Positions 10,497-23,799 are shown, counted from the stretch's first letter. The stretch: DNA of 64,000 nucleotides from Ramlibacter tataouinensis TTB310 (GCF_000215705.1 NC_015677.1:124001-188000); one strand, 5' to 3'. Notes: generated by a model from the letters alone, not told the origin. Numbers and translations are program-made.

Positions 10497-12494
10497 ATGG
10501 TTGTTGTCTCCGACTGCTCGCCCGCCGAGCCAAGCCGCCTGCCCCCCCTCGAGCGCCCGCGTTGGCTGGAGCTCGCCCCCCAGGGGCTGCGGGACGCCTT
10601 CACTTCCGGGTTCGGCATGCCCATCGCCACGGTGCGGCGGGCGCTTCCCTGGCTGCACGGCTTCGGGCGCCCGATCGCCGCGGTGCTGGCCGTGGCGCTG
10701 CTGCTGGCCGCCGCCACCGCCGCGGCCCCGCTGGCCGTCATGTGGCTGGTGGACGCCCTCGGGCAGGTAGCCGCCGCGCAGGCCGCGGCGCCCGGAGCCG
10801 TCGCGCCGGCAGTGCTGCGCACCATCCTCCTGGCCCTGGCGCTGGTGGCGGCCACCGAGCTGGCCCAGGTGGTCCTGTCGCGGCTGTTCGAAGCCCACAG
10901 CTGGCGCGTCCGACTGGACATCGACTTCGCCCTGCGCGAACGCATCACGGCGCGGCTGCACCAGCTGCCGCTGTCCTGGCACCAGCGGCACACGGTGGGC
11001 GGCACGGTGAGCCGGGTCAACACCTCCATCAACGGTTTCGTGGCGGCCGTGATGGAGCTGGCCTTCAAGGCCCTGCCCGCGGTCTGCTACCTGGGCCTGG
11101 CGCTCGTGGCGCTGCTGCAGCTGGACTGGCGGCTGGCGCTGGCGGTCTGCGTCTTCGCGCCGCTGCCGGCGGTCATCGGCATGCGCGCCGCGCCGGAGCA
11201 GACGCGGCGCGACCGGGCGCTGCTGCAGCACTGGACCCGGATCTTCGGCCGCTGGACCGAGGTGCTGGGAGGCATCCGCACCGTCAAGGGCTTCGCGATG
11301 GAACAGGCCGAGGAGCGGCGCTTCCTGAAGGCGGTGGACCGGGGCAACGGCCTGGTCGCGCTCGGGGCCCACCGCGACGCAGGCACCCATGCGCGGCAGG
11401 CGCTGGCCGCCGCGGCGGCGCGGCTGTGCGTCGCGGGCATCGGCGCCTGGCTGGTGCTGCGCGGGCATGGCACGGTGGGGACGCTGGTGGCCGCGCTGCA
11501 GTTCGTGGGCGGGCTGTTCGGCCCCATCCAGGGGCTGACCAACGTCTACGCCACCGTGCGCCGGGCCAGCGTGTCCATGGACGCCATTGCCGAGATGCTG
11601 GACGCGCCCGACCCGCTGGCCGACGCGCCCGACGCGCGCGACCTGGTGGTGACGCGCGGCGCCGTGGCATTCGACGGCGTGTCCTTCGATTACGGCGACG
11701 GGCGCCCGGTGCTGCGCGACGTGACCCTCTCCATCGAGCCCGGCCAGACGGTGGCGCTGGTGGGCCCCAGCGGCTGCGGCAAGACGACCCTGGTCTCGCT
11801 GCTGGAGCGGCTGCACGCACCCACGGCGGGCAGCATCCGGGTGGACGGCGTGGACCTGCGCGCCTGCACCCAGCGCTCGCTGCGCAGCCAGGTGGGCACC
11901 GTGATGCAGGACGTGCACCTGTTCCACGACACCATCCTGGCCAACATCACCTACGGCACACCGGGCGCCACGCGTGCGCAGGCCGAGGTGGCGGCCCGCG
12001 CGGCCAATGCCCACGAATTCATCGAGCGGCTGCCGCAGGGCTACGACACCGTGGTCGGCGAGCGTGGGGCCGGCCTGTCGGGCGGGCAGAAGCAGCGCAT
12101 CGCCATCGCGCGGGCGCTGCTCAAGGACCCGCCCATCCTGGTGCTGGACGAGGCGACCAGCGCCCTGGACAACGAAAGCGAGGCGCTGGTGCAGGCTGCG
12201 CTCAAGCGCCTGACCCAGGGCCGCACCACCCTGGTGGTGGCGCACCGGCTCTCCACGGTGGTGGATGCCGACCGCATCGTGGTCCTGCGCGGCGGGCAGG
12301 TGGACGCCGTGGGCACGCATGCCGAGCTGCTGGCGCAGGGCGGGTACTACGCGCGGCTGTTCGCGCAGCATGCGCGCGGCGGCCTGGTGGAGCCGCTCGG
12401 AACGCTGGCGCCGGCGGGCCGGCCGGCCGATGCGGGGATTGGCTCTCGGCCGAGCGCACGACCCGGCATGCGCAGGCGAGCGCTGCGGCGCTGA
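10497..12494 (+). CDS. ABC exporter, fused membrane and ATPase domains
   Basis: A 665-residue half-transporter of the MsbA/type IV exporter kind. The N-terminal membrane domain (about 60-340) has the expected hydrophobic helices and the cytoplasmic [15 protein letters not shown] coupling region. The ATPase domain has Walker [12 protein letters not shown], signature [13 protein letters not shown], Walker [13 protein letters not shown] and the switch His in VVAHRLST. It would act as a homodimer in the inner membrane; substrate unknown. An earlier in-frame ATG exists at 10479; I choose 10497, with low certainty because neither has a clear Shine-Dalgarno. The 35-residue tail past HARGG is Pro/Arg-rich and not conserved-looking. 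Confidence 0.88.
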   Translation: MVVVSDCSPAEPSRLPPLERPRWLELAPQGLRDAFTSGFGMPIATVRRALPWLHGFGRPIAAVLAVALLLAAATAAAPLAVMWLVDALGQVAAAQAAAPGAVAPAVLRTILLALALVAATELAQVVLSRLFEAHSWRVRLDIDFALRERITARLHQLPLSWHQRHTVGGTVSRVNTSINGFVAAVMELAFKALPAVCYLGLALVALLQLDWRLALAVCVFAPLPAVIGMRAAPEQTRRDRALLQHWTRIFGRWTEVLGGIRTVKGFAMEQAEERRFLKAVDRGNGLVALGAHRDAGTHARQALAAAAARLCVAGIGAWLVLRGHGTVGTLVAALQFVGGLFGPIQGLTNVYATVRRASVSMDAIAEMLDAPDPLADAPDARDLVVTRGAVAFDGVSFDYGDGRPVLRDVTLSIEPGQTVALVGPSGCGKTTLVSLLERLHAPTAGSIRVDGVDLRACTQRSLRSQVGTVMQDVHLFHDTILANITYGTPGATRAQAEVAARAANAHEFIERLPQGYDTVVGERGAGLSGGQKQRIAIARALLKDPPILVLDEATSALDNESEALVQAALKRLTQGRTTLVVAHRLSTVVDADRIVVLRGGQVDAVGTHAELLAQGGYYARLFAQHARGGLVEPLGTLAPAGRPADAGIGSRPSARPGMRRRALRR

Positions 12495-12551
12495 CGCTGC
12501 GGGCTCTGCCCCTTCGCGCCGCGCCGCCGCGCGGCGCGTTATCGTGGTGTC

Positions 12552-12773
12552 ATGCACCTTCGTGTCGACTGCCAGCCGCAGCGTGGTTCAGCCGAGGCCG
12601 AACCCTCGGTCATCTGGTTCGGCAGCCGGCGCGTGCCCGTCCTGTGCGTGGTCGACCGCTGGTGGGGACCGACCCGGCGCTGGTGGAAGGTGCAGACCGG
12701 TGAAGGAGCCTATGTGCTGCGCCTGGAGCAGGACACCGGTGAATGGACACTGGCGGCCGTGGTGCGCACGTAG
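12552..12773 (+). CDS. Small DUF6504-like protein, 73 aa
   Basis: A 73-residue protein containing IWFGSRRVPVLCVVDRWW followed by WWKVQTGEGAYVLRLEQDTGEWTL, a beta-rich pattern I associate with DUF6504, small proteins often found near the imuB/dnaE2 mutasome genes. No mutasome gene is present here, so any role is unknown. There is no Shine-Dalgarno; TATCGT ends six bases before the ATG, compatible with a leaderless message. The gene ends within a very strong hairpin. The family name is from memory of its pattern. Confidence 0.65.
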   Translation: MHLRVDCQPQRGSAEAEPSVIWFGSRRVPVLCVVDRWWGPTRRWWKVQTGEGAYVLRLEQDTGEWTLAAVVRT

Positions 12774-12809
12774 CCGGACGGGCCGCGCCGGTGGCGCGGC
12801 CCGTCCGGC
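12773..12809. terminator. Strong hairpin, probable bidirectional terminator
   Basis: A perfect 17-base stem (GCCGGACGGGCCGCGCC at 12773-12789, its complement at 12793-12809) with a GGT loop starts at the last base of the stop codon of the DUF6504-like gene and stands before the end of the convergent GH8 gene. There is no T tract on either side, so termination is inferred from position. Confidence 0.55.
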
Positions 12810-12828
12810 CTTGGCTAGGACGCGGGTC

Positions 12829-14172
12829 TTACGGCGTCCACCAGTTGCCCGAGGCCAGGAGCATCGGGATGAGCTGCAGCTCGGAGTCGTAGTAGTGGGT
12901 CGTGAAGTTATTGGTATTCCAAGACCACAGGTTGTTGAGGAAGGTCTGGAAGCTGGGGTCGACCATGGCGCCGGCCAGCACGGGGCCGACGATGCCGCCT
13001 GCCGAATAGGCGCGGCTGATCGCCGTGCCGTTGAGCTTGTAGCCGGTGGCGATGGACCCCGGGTTGCCGCCGCTGTCGGCCTGGAGGAAGCCCACCAGCT
13101 TCCGGCAGATTTCCCGCATCCGCTCGTCGCCCGTCATGACGTAGTCGCTGCCGTAGCGCCAGGGGCACCGGCAGGCATTGAAGAAGTAATCCCCGTCGGT
13201 GACGGTCCCGTCGCCCACGCCGGGGTTGCGGCCCGGTGACGGAGCGGGGCTGGTGTTCGTGTCCTTGCAGAAGTCGGGCACCAGGCCGATGCCGGGTGAA
13301 TGATTGGCCTGCAGCGCCTGGAGGATGGCGATCTGCTTCTCCACCGCCGCGTCCCAGATGGCATCGCCGGTCGCCTTCTTGAAGGCCCGGAAGTGGCCGA
13401 ACATGAAATCGGAGGTGCGGGACGTGTTCTCGGACGGACGGCCGCGCAGCCGGCCGTCCGGGTACATGAACCATTCCTTGATGGCATTGATGGTATTGAT
13501 GGCTTCCTGCTTGTAGTTGACCTGGCCGTCCGAGCCCCACTGCCGGTCGGCCATCAGCAGGCCCAGCGCGATGTCCAGGTCGCCGTCGGTGGCGGGCCAG
13601 CCGTCGCCGCCGCTCCTGCCGTCCATCCACAGGCGCCAGTCCATCAGCGCCGGCTGGCGGGGGCCATAGGCGGGGCGGGCGCGCACCACCTTGAACAGGC
13701 CGTCGAAGTAGGTCCTGGCGTTGGGGTCGTGTCCGGCCATCACGGACATCAGGATCATGCCCATGCCCATGCCTTCGGAAACGGTGCGCACCGTGGGCGA
13801 GTTCGCGAACTTGATGACGTAGCCGCCTGGGGCGATGTTGTCGGTGCGGACCAGGTTCTCCCGCTTCCACGCGTCGTAGCAGCGCCGGATGGTGTCGTCC
13901 ATCTGCTGCGGCGAGGCCACCGTCACCAGGGTGCCTGCGGCATAGGCATCCAGGCGTGAACCGAAGGCATAGCCAGTGCCCGAAAGAAGTTCTCCCGAAG
14001 ACGAACGGGGGTTCGAAGTGGACGGTGCCGCACCGCCAGTGGTCGTGCCGGTGGCGCCATCGCCAATACCGCCATCAGCAACCTCAGCGCCACCGCCGCC
14101 GCCACCACCGCAACCGGTCAATGCAGCTGCCATCGCAGCGGAACCAGCCGTAAGGAATATGCGTCTTTTCAT
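12829..14172 (-). CDS. Glycoside hydrolase family 8 lipoprotein
   Basis: A 447-residue secreted beta-1,4-glycan hydrolase (endoglucanase/chitosanase/xylanase family). The signal peptide ends in the lipobox LTGC (Cys21), followed by a glycine run and a Gly/Thr/Ser-rich linker to about 60, so it should be anchored to a membrane by lipid. The GH8 catalytic domain shows SEGMGMGM with the general acid Glu133, and ATDGDLDIALGLL at 194-206 with the conserved Asp. Length of the domain (about 380) fits GH8. Substrate cannot be told. No cellulose-synthase (bcs) genes are nearby, unlike BcsZ homologues. The ATG at 14170-14172 is used; a TTG lies nine bases before it. Confidence 0.88.
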   Translation of the reverse strand: MKRRIFLTAGSAAMAAALTGCGGGGGGGAEVADGGIGDGATGTTTGGAAPSTSNPRSSSGELLSGTGYAFGSRLDAYAAGTLVTVASPQQMDDTIRRCYDAWKRENLVRTDNIAPGGYVIKFANSPTVRTVSEGMGMGMILMSVMAGHDPNARTYFDGLFKVVRARPAYGPRQPALMDWRLWMDGRSGGDGWPATDGDLDIALGLLMADRQWGSDGQVNYKQEAINTINAIKEWFMYPDGRLRGRPSENTSRTSDFMFGHFRAFKKATGDAIWDAAVEKQIAILQALQANHSPGIGLVPDFCKDTNTSPAPSPGRNPGVGDGTVTDGDYFFNACRCPWRYGSDYVMTGDERMREICRKLVGFLQADSGGNPGSIATGYKLNGTAISRAYSAGGIVGPVLAGAMVDPSFQTFLNNLWSWNTNNFTTHYYDSELQLIPMLLASGNWWTP

Positions 14173-14702
14173 CTTCAGCAAAACGTAAAAAAGGGCTTGA
14201 GGGCGGCGTTGAAGCCGGTCCTTTCAACCTGTTGACAGATGAGCTGTGGCTTTGAGAAACCTGGCTTTCCCTGCCTGCCGCGGTTGCAACAGGCGGTTGA
14301 GCTCGGGGCCAACCTCAGCAAGAGTCGCGAATGTAGTAGGAGACGTCCGACAAACTCGTAGGCAGTTGCCTACAGAGGTAACTAAACTCGGTGATTGTTC
14401 GGCGAGACATTTTTCACGGAGAAGCGCGATCCACCGCTCTTCAATGCATGCGCATGCATCCAGCAGTGCGGATGAGATTCCGCATGCACACATGGCTCAA
14501 CAAGCGATCCGCAGGCGTATGGAAGCGGTCGAACGCGCGTGGTGGATGGCACAACAGTACAACCCGATGAGCTTGAGCTTCTACAAAGCTCGCCTGCAAA
14601 AGTTACGTTTGCACGCGAACCTGAAGGCCTGTTTTCAGCGGAAACCGGCCTCGATCCGGGCGGATGGATGCCCGCCCACCGGCCTCTGGCTAGAATTCGT
14701 CC
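14173..14702. other. Long non-coding gap with two perfect palindromes
   Basis: About 530 bases between GH8 and the metH2 riboswitch, clearly less GC-rich than the genes around it. It contains GTAGGCA-GT-TGCCTAC at 14358-14373 and a perfect 16-base palindrome ATGCATGCGCATGCAT at 14444-14459. Open frames through it (for example 14246-14749) end inside the riboswitch and lack a ribosome-binding site, so I do not call a gene. The gap probably carries promoters for GH8 and metH2 and may be the scar of an insertion that separated metH2 from metH1. Confidence 0.4.
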
Positions 14703-14772
14703 AACTCAAGGAGCGTTGCAGCGGCCGTCATATCGGCCGTCAGGCTTGAGCAAACCCGCAACGGCGCTCACC
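14703..14772 (+). ncRNA. S-adenosylhomocysteine (SAH) riboswitch of metH2
   Basis: The segment matches the SAH riboswitch architecture. Stem P1 is CTCAAG at 14705-14710 with CTTGAG at 14745-14750. GAGCGTTGC at 14711-14719 carries the conserved GAGCG; it can pair with GCAACGGCGCTC (14758-14769), the pseudoknot. Between them lies a hairpin of CGGCCG arms (14722-14739) followed by the conserved CAGGCTTG. The family senses SAH and turns on genes that recycle it, typically ahcY and metH in beta- and gammaproteobacteria. It ends about 40 bases before the metH2 ATG, close enough to act on the ribosome-binding site or a terminator. Confidence 0.87.
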
Positions 14773-14814
14773 TCGGAACAACCGCCGGCCCGCCGGCATC
14801 CCCAGGTGAGTCGA

Positions 14815-17550
<2,736 letters not shown>

Positions 17551-17562
17551 CGCATTGCACGG

Positions 17563-17579
17563 CGGGCGCGCCGCGCCCG
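17563..17579 (+). terminator. Hairpin after metH2
   Basis: CGGGCGC-GCC-GCGCCCG forms a 7-base stem 12 bases after the metH2 stop. No T run follows, so it is only a weak terminator candidate. Confidence 0.3.
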
Positions 17580-17632
17580 TCGGCGGCACGGGCTGCTCAG
17601 CCGTTGATGGAGGGCACAACAGGAGCATCCCC

Positions 17633-18091
17633 ATGAAGAGACTCGTCGCCGTTCTCATGCTGTCCGCCACGGCCGGCGCCTGGGCGCAGGGCGCCTCGCA
17701 CCCGCACGGCGTGCCGCCCGGCCAGGCCAAGAAGCACGCTGCCGCAGCGGCCGCTTGCGATCTCTGCGGCACGGTCCAGAGCGTGCGCAAGGAAATGCGC
17801 AAGGGCGAAGGCGGCGCGGCGGGCATCGTGGCTGGCGCCGCGGCCGGCGGCCTGCTGGGCAACCAGATCGGCAAGGGCGACGGCAGGACGCTGGCCACCG
17901 TGGGCGGTGCCGTGGCGGGCGGCTTCGTCGGCAACGAGGTCCAGAAGCGGGTGACCACCAAGGAGATGTGGGTCACGCGGGTCAAGATGAAGGACGGCAG
18001 CGTCCGCAGCTTCGAGCAGGAGGCCAAGCCCGCCTGGACGGCCGGCAGCCCGGTCCGGGTCGACGGAAAGGTCCTGGTCGCGCGTCGCTGA
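17633..18091 (+). CDS. Glycine-zipper outer-membrane-type protein
   Basis: A 152-residue exported protein with a signal peptide (MKRLVAVLMLSATAGAWAQ, cut about residue 19). A glycine-zipper pair of membrane helices follows (AAGIVAGAAAGGLLGNQIGKG and LATVGGAVAGGFVGNE, about 62-105), as in the SlyB/17-kDa antigen family, and then a beta-rich tail (WVTRVKMKDGSVRSFEQ). Unlike SlyB it has no lipobox cysteine at the signal cut; Cys residues lie later in ACDLCGTVQSV. It probably sits in the outer membrane or periplasm; the role is unknown. AGGAG stands seven bases before the ATG. Confidence 0.8.
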   Translation: MKRLVAVLMLSATAGAWAQGASHPHGVPPGQAKKHAAAAAACDLCGTVQSVRKEMRKGEGGAAGIVAGAAAGGLLGNQIGKGDGRTLATVGGAVAGGFVGNEVQKRVTTKEMWVTRVKMKDGSVRSFEQEAKPAWTAGSPVRVDGKVLVARR

Positions 18092-18173
18092 CCTCGCGCC
18101 AAGTCGGCTTGCACCTACGCAGGCTGCAAGGCGCGACCGATAGCGTCCCGCTGGGCCCGGTCCAAGATGGCGC

Positions 18174-19115
18174 ATGGCCTGGACCGACCACCTGCCTGCC
18201 TGGGCGCTGAAGCTGGCGCGCACCGGGCGCCCGCTGTACCGCGCGTTCACCCTGTGGAGCGACGCGAACGGCATGCGCATGAGCGCGGCCATGTCCTTCT
18301 ACGGCATCCTCAGCCTGGCACCCCTGCTGGTGCTGGTGGTCGCCATGCTGGGCTGGTGGCTGGACCGCGAGATGCTGGAGCAGAACCTGGTGAGCCAGAT
18401 CGGCGGCATCGTGGGCGAGCAGGGCGCCAGCGTCATCCGCGAGGCGCTGGCCAGCGCGCAGGAGCCGTCGGAAGGCATCATCGCCTCGATCATCGGTTTC
18501 CTGGTGCTGCTGTTCGGCGCCACCGGCGTGTTCGGCGAACTGCAGGAGGCGCTGGAGCGCCTCTGGGTGCACGGCACCGAAACCGTGGCCCGGCAGAACT
18601 GGTGGTACACCGCCTCGCTGCGGCTGCGAGGCGTGGCCTACGTGCTGGCCTTCGGCTTCCTGCTGCTGGTGTCGCTGGTGATTTCGACCCTGCTCAACAT
18701 CTTCTCGGGCTGGGCCGGCCAATGGCTGGCGGTGGAGGTGCTGCTGCGCCTCCTCAACGAACTGGCGACCTTCGGCATCTGCGCCGCGCTGTTCGTCGCG
18801 CTGATGCGGCTGAGCGCGGGCCCTAAGCCGCGCACGCGCTACCTGATCGCGGGCGCCCTGATCGCCGCCCTCCTGTTCATCGGCGGACGGCAGCTGATGA
18901 CGGCCTACCTGTCCACCGCGGCGGCCGTGTCGGCCTACGGCGCGGCCGGCTCGCTGGTGGTGCTGCTGATGTGGATCTATTTCTCTTCGGCCGTGCTGCT
19001 GTTCGGGGCCGGCTGCGCCAAGGCGCTGGAGGAGGAGCGCGGACTGCGCCGGCCGCGCCCGCGCGGCCGGCCGGATGCCGGCGCCGCCGGCGGCGGGTAC
19101 CAGGAAGCGGGCTGA
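18174..19115 (+). CDS. YihY/BrkB family inner-membrane protein
   Basis: A 313-residue polytopic protein with about six membrane helices. The family signature is present: MSAAMSFYGILSLAPLLVLVVAML near 40, a FGATGVFGELQEALERLW segment near 120, and SYGAAGSLVVLLMWIYFSSAVLLFGA near 270. YihY-family proteins were once called ribonuclease BN by mistake and have no agreed function. The ATG at 18174 is the natural start although an ATG in another frame precedes it and the Shine-Dalgarno is weak. Downstream, comM is convergent, with stop codons 16 bases apart. Confidence 0.88.
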   Translation: MAWTDHLPAWALKLARTGRPLYRAFTLWSDANGMRMSAAMSFYGILSLAPLLVLVVAMLGWWLDREMLEQNLVSQIGGIVGEQGASVIREALASAQEPSEGIIASIIGFLVLLFGATGVFGELQEALERLWVHGTETVARQNWWYTASLRLRGVAYVLAFGFLLLVSLVISTLLNIFSGWAGQWLAVEVLLRLLNELATFGICAALFVALMRLSAGPKPRTRYLIAGALIAALLFIGGRQLMTAYLSTAAAVSAYGAAGSLVVLLMWIYFSSAVLLFGAGCAKALEEERGLRRPRPRGRPDAGAAGGGYQEAG

Positions 19116-19131
19116 CGCAGGGGGGTAGGCT

Positions 19132-20679
19132 TCAGCCGGCGCCGTCCATCATGAGGCCGCGCCGGTACTGCACCGCCTCCGCCACGTGCGCCACCTGCAC
19201 GCCGGCCGCGCCCTCCAGGTCGGCGATGCTGCGTGCGACCTTCAGCGCGCGGTGCGTGGCGCGCGCGCTCCAGCCCAGGCGGGCCGCCGCCGTCTGCAGG
19301 AATGCCGCCGCGGCCGCGTCCAGCCGGGCGTGCTGGTCGATCTCGCGGCCCGCCAGCGCCTGGTTGGGCTTGCCCTGGCGCTCCAGGGCGCGCCCGCGCG
19401 CGGCCACGCAGCGGGCGCGCACCGCGGCCGTGGACTCGCCCGGCGGCGCCTCCAGCAGCTCCCGCGGCGCCAGCGCCGGCACCTCCAGGTGCAGGTCGAT
19501 GCGGTCCAGCAGCGGACCGGACAGCTTGCCCTGGTAGCGCGCCACCTGGTCGGGCGTGCAGCGGCAGGCCCGGTGCGCCGCGCCGCGCCAGCCGCAAGGG
19601 CAGGGGTTCATCGCGCCCACGAACTGGAAGCGCGCCGGGAATTGCGAGCGCCGCGCGGCACGGGCGATGGTGATGTGCCCGGTCTCCAGCGGCTCGCGCA
19701 GCGCCTCCAGCGCGGCACGCGGGAACTCGGGGAGCTCGTCGAGGAAGAGCACGCCCTGGTGCGCCAGGGAAATCTCCCCCGGCCGCGGCGGCGAGCCGCC
19801 GCCCACCAGCGCCGCCGCGCTGGCCGAATGGTGCGGGCTGCAGGTGGGCCGGCGTGCCCAGCGTTCCAGCAAGAACTGTCCGGCCAGGCTGGCGACCGCG
19901 GCGCTTTCCAGCGCCTCCTGCACCGTCATCGGCGGCAACAGGCCGGCGAAGCGCTGGGCCAGCATGGACTTGCCCGAACCGGGCGGTCCGACCAGCAGCA
20001 GGCCATGGCCGCCGGCGGCGGCGATCTCCAGCGCGCGCTTGGCCGCGGCCTGGCCCTTCACGTCGGCCAGGTCCGGGTAGACCGCGGGCGCCGCCGCGGG
20101 TGCCCCGCCCGCCATGCGCGACCAGCCCTCGCCGGGCGGGCCGTCGGCTGCCGCACTTCCCTCCGGCAGGAAGCGGCGCACCACGTCCAGCAGATGGACG
20201 GCGCGCCAGACCGCGGCGCCCGGCACCAGGGCCGCCTCTTCCGCGCTGCCGGGCGGCAGCACCAAAGCCAGGGCGGGCTCGGCGGCCTGCAGCGCCAGGC
20301 TCATGGCCAGCGCGCCGCGCACCGGCCGCAGCTCGCCCGACAGCGACAGCTCGCCGGCGAATTCGTGGCCGGCCAGCCGGCTGCCGTCGATCTGCCCGCT
20401 GGCCGCCAGGATGCCCAGGGCGATCGCCAGGTCGAAGCGGCCCGAGTCCTTGGGCAGGTCGGCCGGCGCCAGGTTGACCGTGATGCGCTTGTTGTGCGGG
20501 AATTCCAGGCCGGCGTTCTGCAGCGCCGAGCGCACGCGTTCGCGCGCCTCCTTCACCTCCGTCTCGGCCAGCCCCACCAGGGTGAAGCTGGGCAGGCCGT
20601 TGGCGAGGTGGACCTCGACCGTCACCGAGGCGGCCTCCAGCCCGACCAGGGCACGGCTTTGCACCAGGGAGAGGCTCAA
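19132..20679 (-). CDS. comM: Mg-chelatase-like AAA+ ATPase ComM/YifB
   Basis: A 515-residue ComM helicase that promotes branch migration during natural transformation. It has the N-terminal Lon-like domain (VHLANGLPSFTLVGLAETEVKEARERV), Walker A VGPPGSGKSMLA, Walker B LFLDELPEF, the zinc-like MNPCPCGW...CRCTPDQ segment, and a magnesium-chelatase C-terminal domain (GWSARATHRALKVARSIADLEG). The start is a TTG at 20677-20679 giving MSLSLVQSRALVGLEA, the conserved family N-terminus; no ATG fits. A frameshifted tfoX-like gene at 29380 is the only other competence-related item in the window. Confidence 0.92.
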   Translation of the reverse strand: MSLSLVQSRALVGLEAASVTVEVHLANGLPSFTLVGLAETEVKEARERVRSALQNAGLEFPHNKRITVNLAPADLPKDSGRFDLAIALGILAASGQIDGSRLAGHEFAGELSLSGELRPVRGALAMSLALQAAEPALALVLPPGSAEEAALVPGAAVWRAVHLLDVVRRFLPEGSAAADGPPGEGWSRMAGGAPAAAPAVYPDLADVKGQAAAKRALEIAAAGGHGLLLVGPPGSGKSMLAQRFAGLLPPMTVQEALESAAVASLAGQFLLERWARRPTCSPHHSASAAALVGGGSPPRPGEISLAHQGVLFLDELPEFPRAALEALREPLETGHITIARAARRSQFPARFQFVGAMNPCPCGWRGAAHRACRCTPDQVARYQGKLSGPLLDRIDLHLEVPALAPRELLEAPPGESTAAVRARCVAARGRALERQGKPNQALAGREIDQHARLDAAAAAFLQTAAARLGWSARATHRALKVARSIADLEGAAGVQVAHVAEAVQYRRGLMMDGAG

Positions 20680-20825
20680 GGCGACGTTCTTTCTTCCAGC
20701 AGGGGACTCCAGGACAACGCAAGCCGCGGGCCGCCCGGCGACCAGCGTCTCCTCCAGATGGAGGAGGAAGGCCGTCCCACCCAAGAAGGTGCATGGCGGA
20801 CCTTGGTGCGGGCGTCCGCCTGCCT

Positions 20826-20842
20826 CGCACTGGCTTGGTGCG
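20826..20842 (+). promoter_or_regulatory. NtrC (NRI) binding site
   Basis: CGCACTGGCTTGGTGCG has the NtrC form GCAC-N9-GTGC with the TGGTGC half typical of enterobacterial sites (consensus TGCAC-N7-GTGCA). It lies about 90 bases upstream of a sigma-54 promoter in front of the porin-glnK-amtB operon, the normal enhancer position. Confidence 0.6.
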
Positions 20843-20858
20843 GCCAAGCGCCGACTAG

Positions 20859-22079
<1,221 letters not shown>

Positions 22080-22104
22080 ACCACACGAGACTGAAAGAGA
22101 CACC

Positions 22105-23580
22105 ATGAGAAAGCTTCTCGCCTCCCTGGCCCTGGGCCTGGGCCTGCTGACCGGCGGCGGCGCCGTGCTGGCGCAGGCGCCGGCCGCCCCGGCACCCGCC
22201 GCCGCATCCGAGGCGGCCCCGGCGGCGGCAGCCCCAGCCGCCGCGCCCGCTGCGGCACCCACGCCCAACAAGGGCGACACCACCTTCGTCACCATGGCCA
22301 CCCTGCTGGTGGTCCTGATGACCCTGCCCGGCCTGGCGCTGTTCTACGGCGGCCTGGTGCGCAGCAAGAACATGCTGTCGGTGCTGATGCAGGTGTTCGT
22401 GGTGAGCTCGCTGATCTACGTACTGTGGGTGCTGTACGGCTACAGCGTGGCCTTCACCGCCGGCAACGCGTTCATCGGCAGCTTCGGCAAGGTGTTCCTG
22501 GCCGGCGTCACGCCCGAGACCCTGGCCGCCACCTTCAGCAAGGGCGTGGTGATCCCGGAGCTGACCTTCGTCGGCTTCCAGGCCACCTTCGCCGCCATCA
22601 CCTGCTCGCTGATCGTGGGCGCCTTCGCCGAGCGCATCAAGTTCTCGGCGGTGCTGCTGTTCGTGGTGATCTGGTTCACCTTCAGCTACCTGCCGGTCGC
22701 CCACATGGTCTGGTACTGGGACGGCCCGGACGCCATCACCGACGCCGCCTCGCTGCAGACCGTGACGGCCAATGCCGGCTGGCTCTGGGCCAAGGGCGCG
22801 CTGGACTTCGCCGGCGGCACCGTGGTGCACATCAATGCGGGCATCGCCGGCCTGGTGGGCGCCTACGTCATCGGCAAGCGCATCGGCTACGGCAAGGAGT
22901 CGCTGACGCCGCACAGCCTGACCCTGACCATGGTGGGCGCCTCGCTGCTGTGGGTGGGCTGGTTCGGCTTCAACGCCGGCTCCAACCTGGAAGCCAACGG
23001 CGTCGCCGCCCTGGCCTTCGTCAACACCCTGGTCGCCACCGCCGCCGCCACGCTGAGCTGGATTGCCGGCGAAGCGCTGGCCAAGGGCAAGGCCTCGATG
23101 CTGGGCGCCGCCTCGGGCGCGGTCGCCGGCCTGGTGGCGGTCACGCCGGCTGCCGGCTTCGTCGGCCCGATGGGCGCCATCGTCATCGGCCTGCTGTCCG
23201 GCCTGGTCTGCCTGTGGGGCGTCAACGGCTTGAAGCGCCTGCTGGGTGTCGATGATTCGCTGGACGTGTTCGGCGTGCACGGCGTGGGCGGCATCCTGGG
23301 CGCGCTGCTGACCGGCGTGTTCGCCTCGCCCTCGCTGGGCGGCACCGGCATCTGCAACTACGTGAGCAACAAGTGCGGCGACCCGGCCGACTTCCCCGGC
23401 ATCGGCGCCCAGGTCTGGATCCAGTTCCAGGGCGTGCTCACCACGGTGATCTGGTCCGCGGTGGTGGCCTTCGTCGCCTACAAGATCGTCGACCTCGTGA
23501 TCGGCCTGCGCGTGACGGAGGAGGAAGAGCGCGAGGGCCTGGACATCAGCAGCCACGGCGAGACCGCCTACCACCGCTGA
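22105..23580 (+). CDS. amtB: Ammonium transporter
   Basis: A 491-residue Amt channel of the inner membrane. A signal peptide (to about residue 25) is followed by an Ala/Pro-rich spacer and eleven membrane helices from about 60. The twin pore histidines are visible in VVHINAGIAGLVGAYV and in DVFGVHGVGGILGALLTG. NALTLxMVGASLLWVGWFGFNAGS-like sequence and the C-terminal tail ending GLDISSHGETAYHR, which docks GlnK, are typical. The gene follows glnK by 25 bases and is followed by a good terminator. Confidence 0.96.
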   Translation: MRKLLASLALGLGLLTGGGAVLAQAPAAPAPAAASEAAPAAAAPAAAPAAAPTPNKGDTTFVTMATLLVVLMTLPGLALFYGGLVRSKNMLSVLMQVFVVSSLIYVLWVLYGYSVAFTAGNAFIGSFGKVFLAGVTPETLAATFSKGVVIPELTFVGFQATFAAITCSLIVGAFAERIKFSAVLLFVVIWFTFSYLPVAHMVWYWDGPDAITDAASLQTVTANAGWLWAKGALDFAGGTVVHINAGIAGLVGAYVIGKRIGYGKESLTPHSLTLTMVGASLLWVGWFGFNAGSNLEANGVAALAFVNTLVATAAATLSWIAGEALAKGKASMLGAASGAVAGLVAVTPAAGFVGPMGAIVIGLLSGLVCLWGVNGLKRLLGVDDSLDVFGVHGVGGILGALLTGVFASPSLGGTGICNYVSNKCGDPADFPGIGAQVWIQFQGVLTTVIWSAVVAFVAYKIVDLVIGLRVTEEEEREGLDISSHGETAYHR

Positions 23581-23648
23581 TGGCGGAAGGGGTTGCGGCC
23601 GCGGCGCTCGCCGCGGCCCGACATGCAGGAGAGTCTCCTTGGATGTTC

Positions 23649-23684
23649 AGCCCGCCAGAGCCTCGGCTCCGGCGGGCTTTTTTT
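23649..23684 (+). terminator. Rho-independent terminator of the glnK-amtB operon
   Basis: AGCCCGCC (23649-23656) pairs with GGCGGGCT (23671-23678), with extra pairing of GAGCC and GGCTC inside, followed by a run of seven or more Ts. It closes the amtB operon. Confidence 0.88.
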
Positions 23685-23799
23685 CGGGAGGCTCCTCCAG
23701 GAGAACGGCTTGCGGCGACAAAGGTAACGTTTGGCAAAGGCAGTTGTCCTTCGATAACGGGTTCGGACAGCATGCCACTCCCACAACAGGAGACCCCGC

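Noticed and set aside
14246..14749. Open frame of 167 codons before metH2
   Set aside because: It runs into the SAH riboswitch, has no ribosome-binding site and resembles no family; a short part near 14491-14650 looks faintly protein-like but is not enough.
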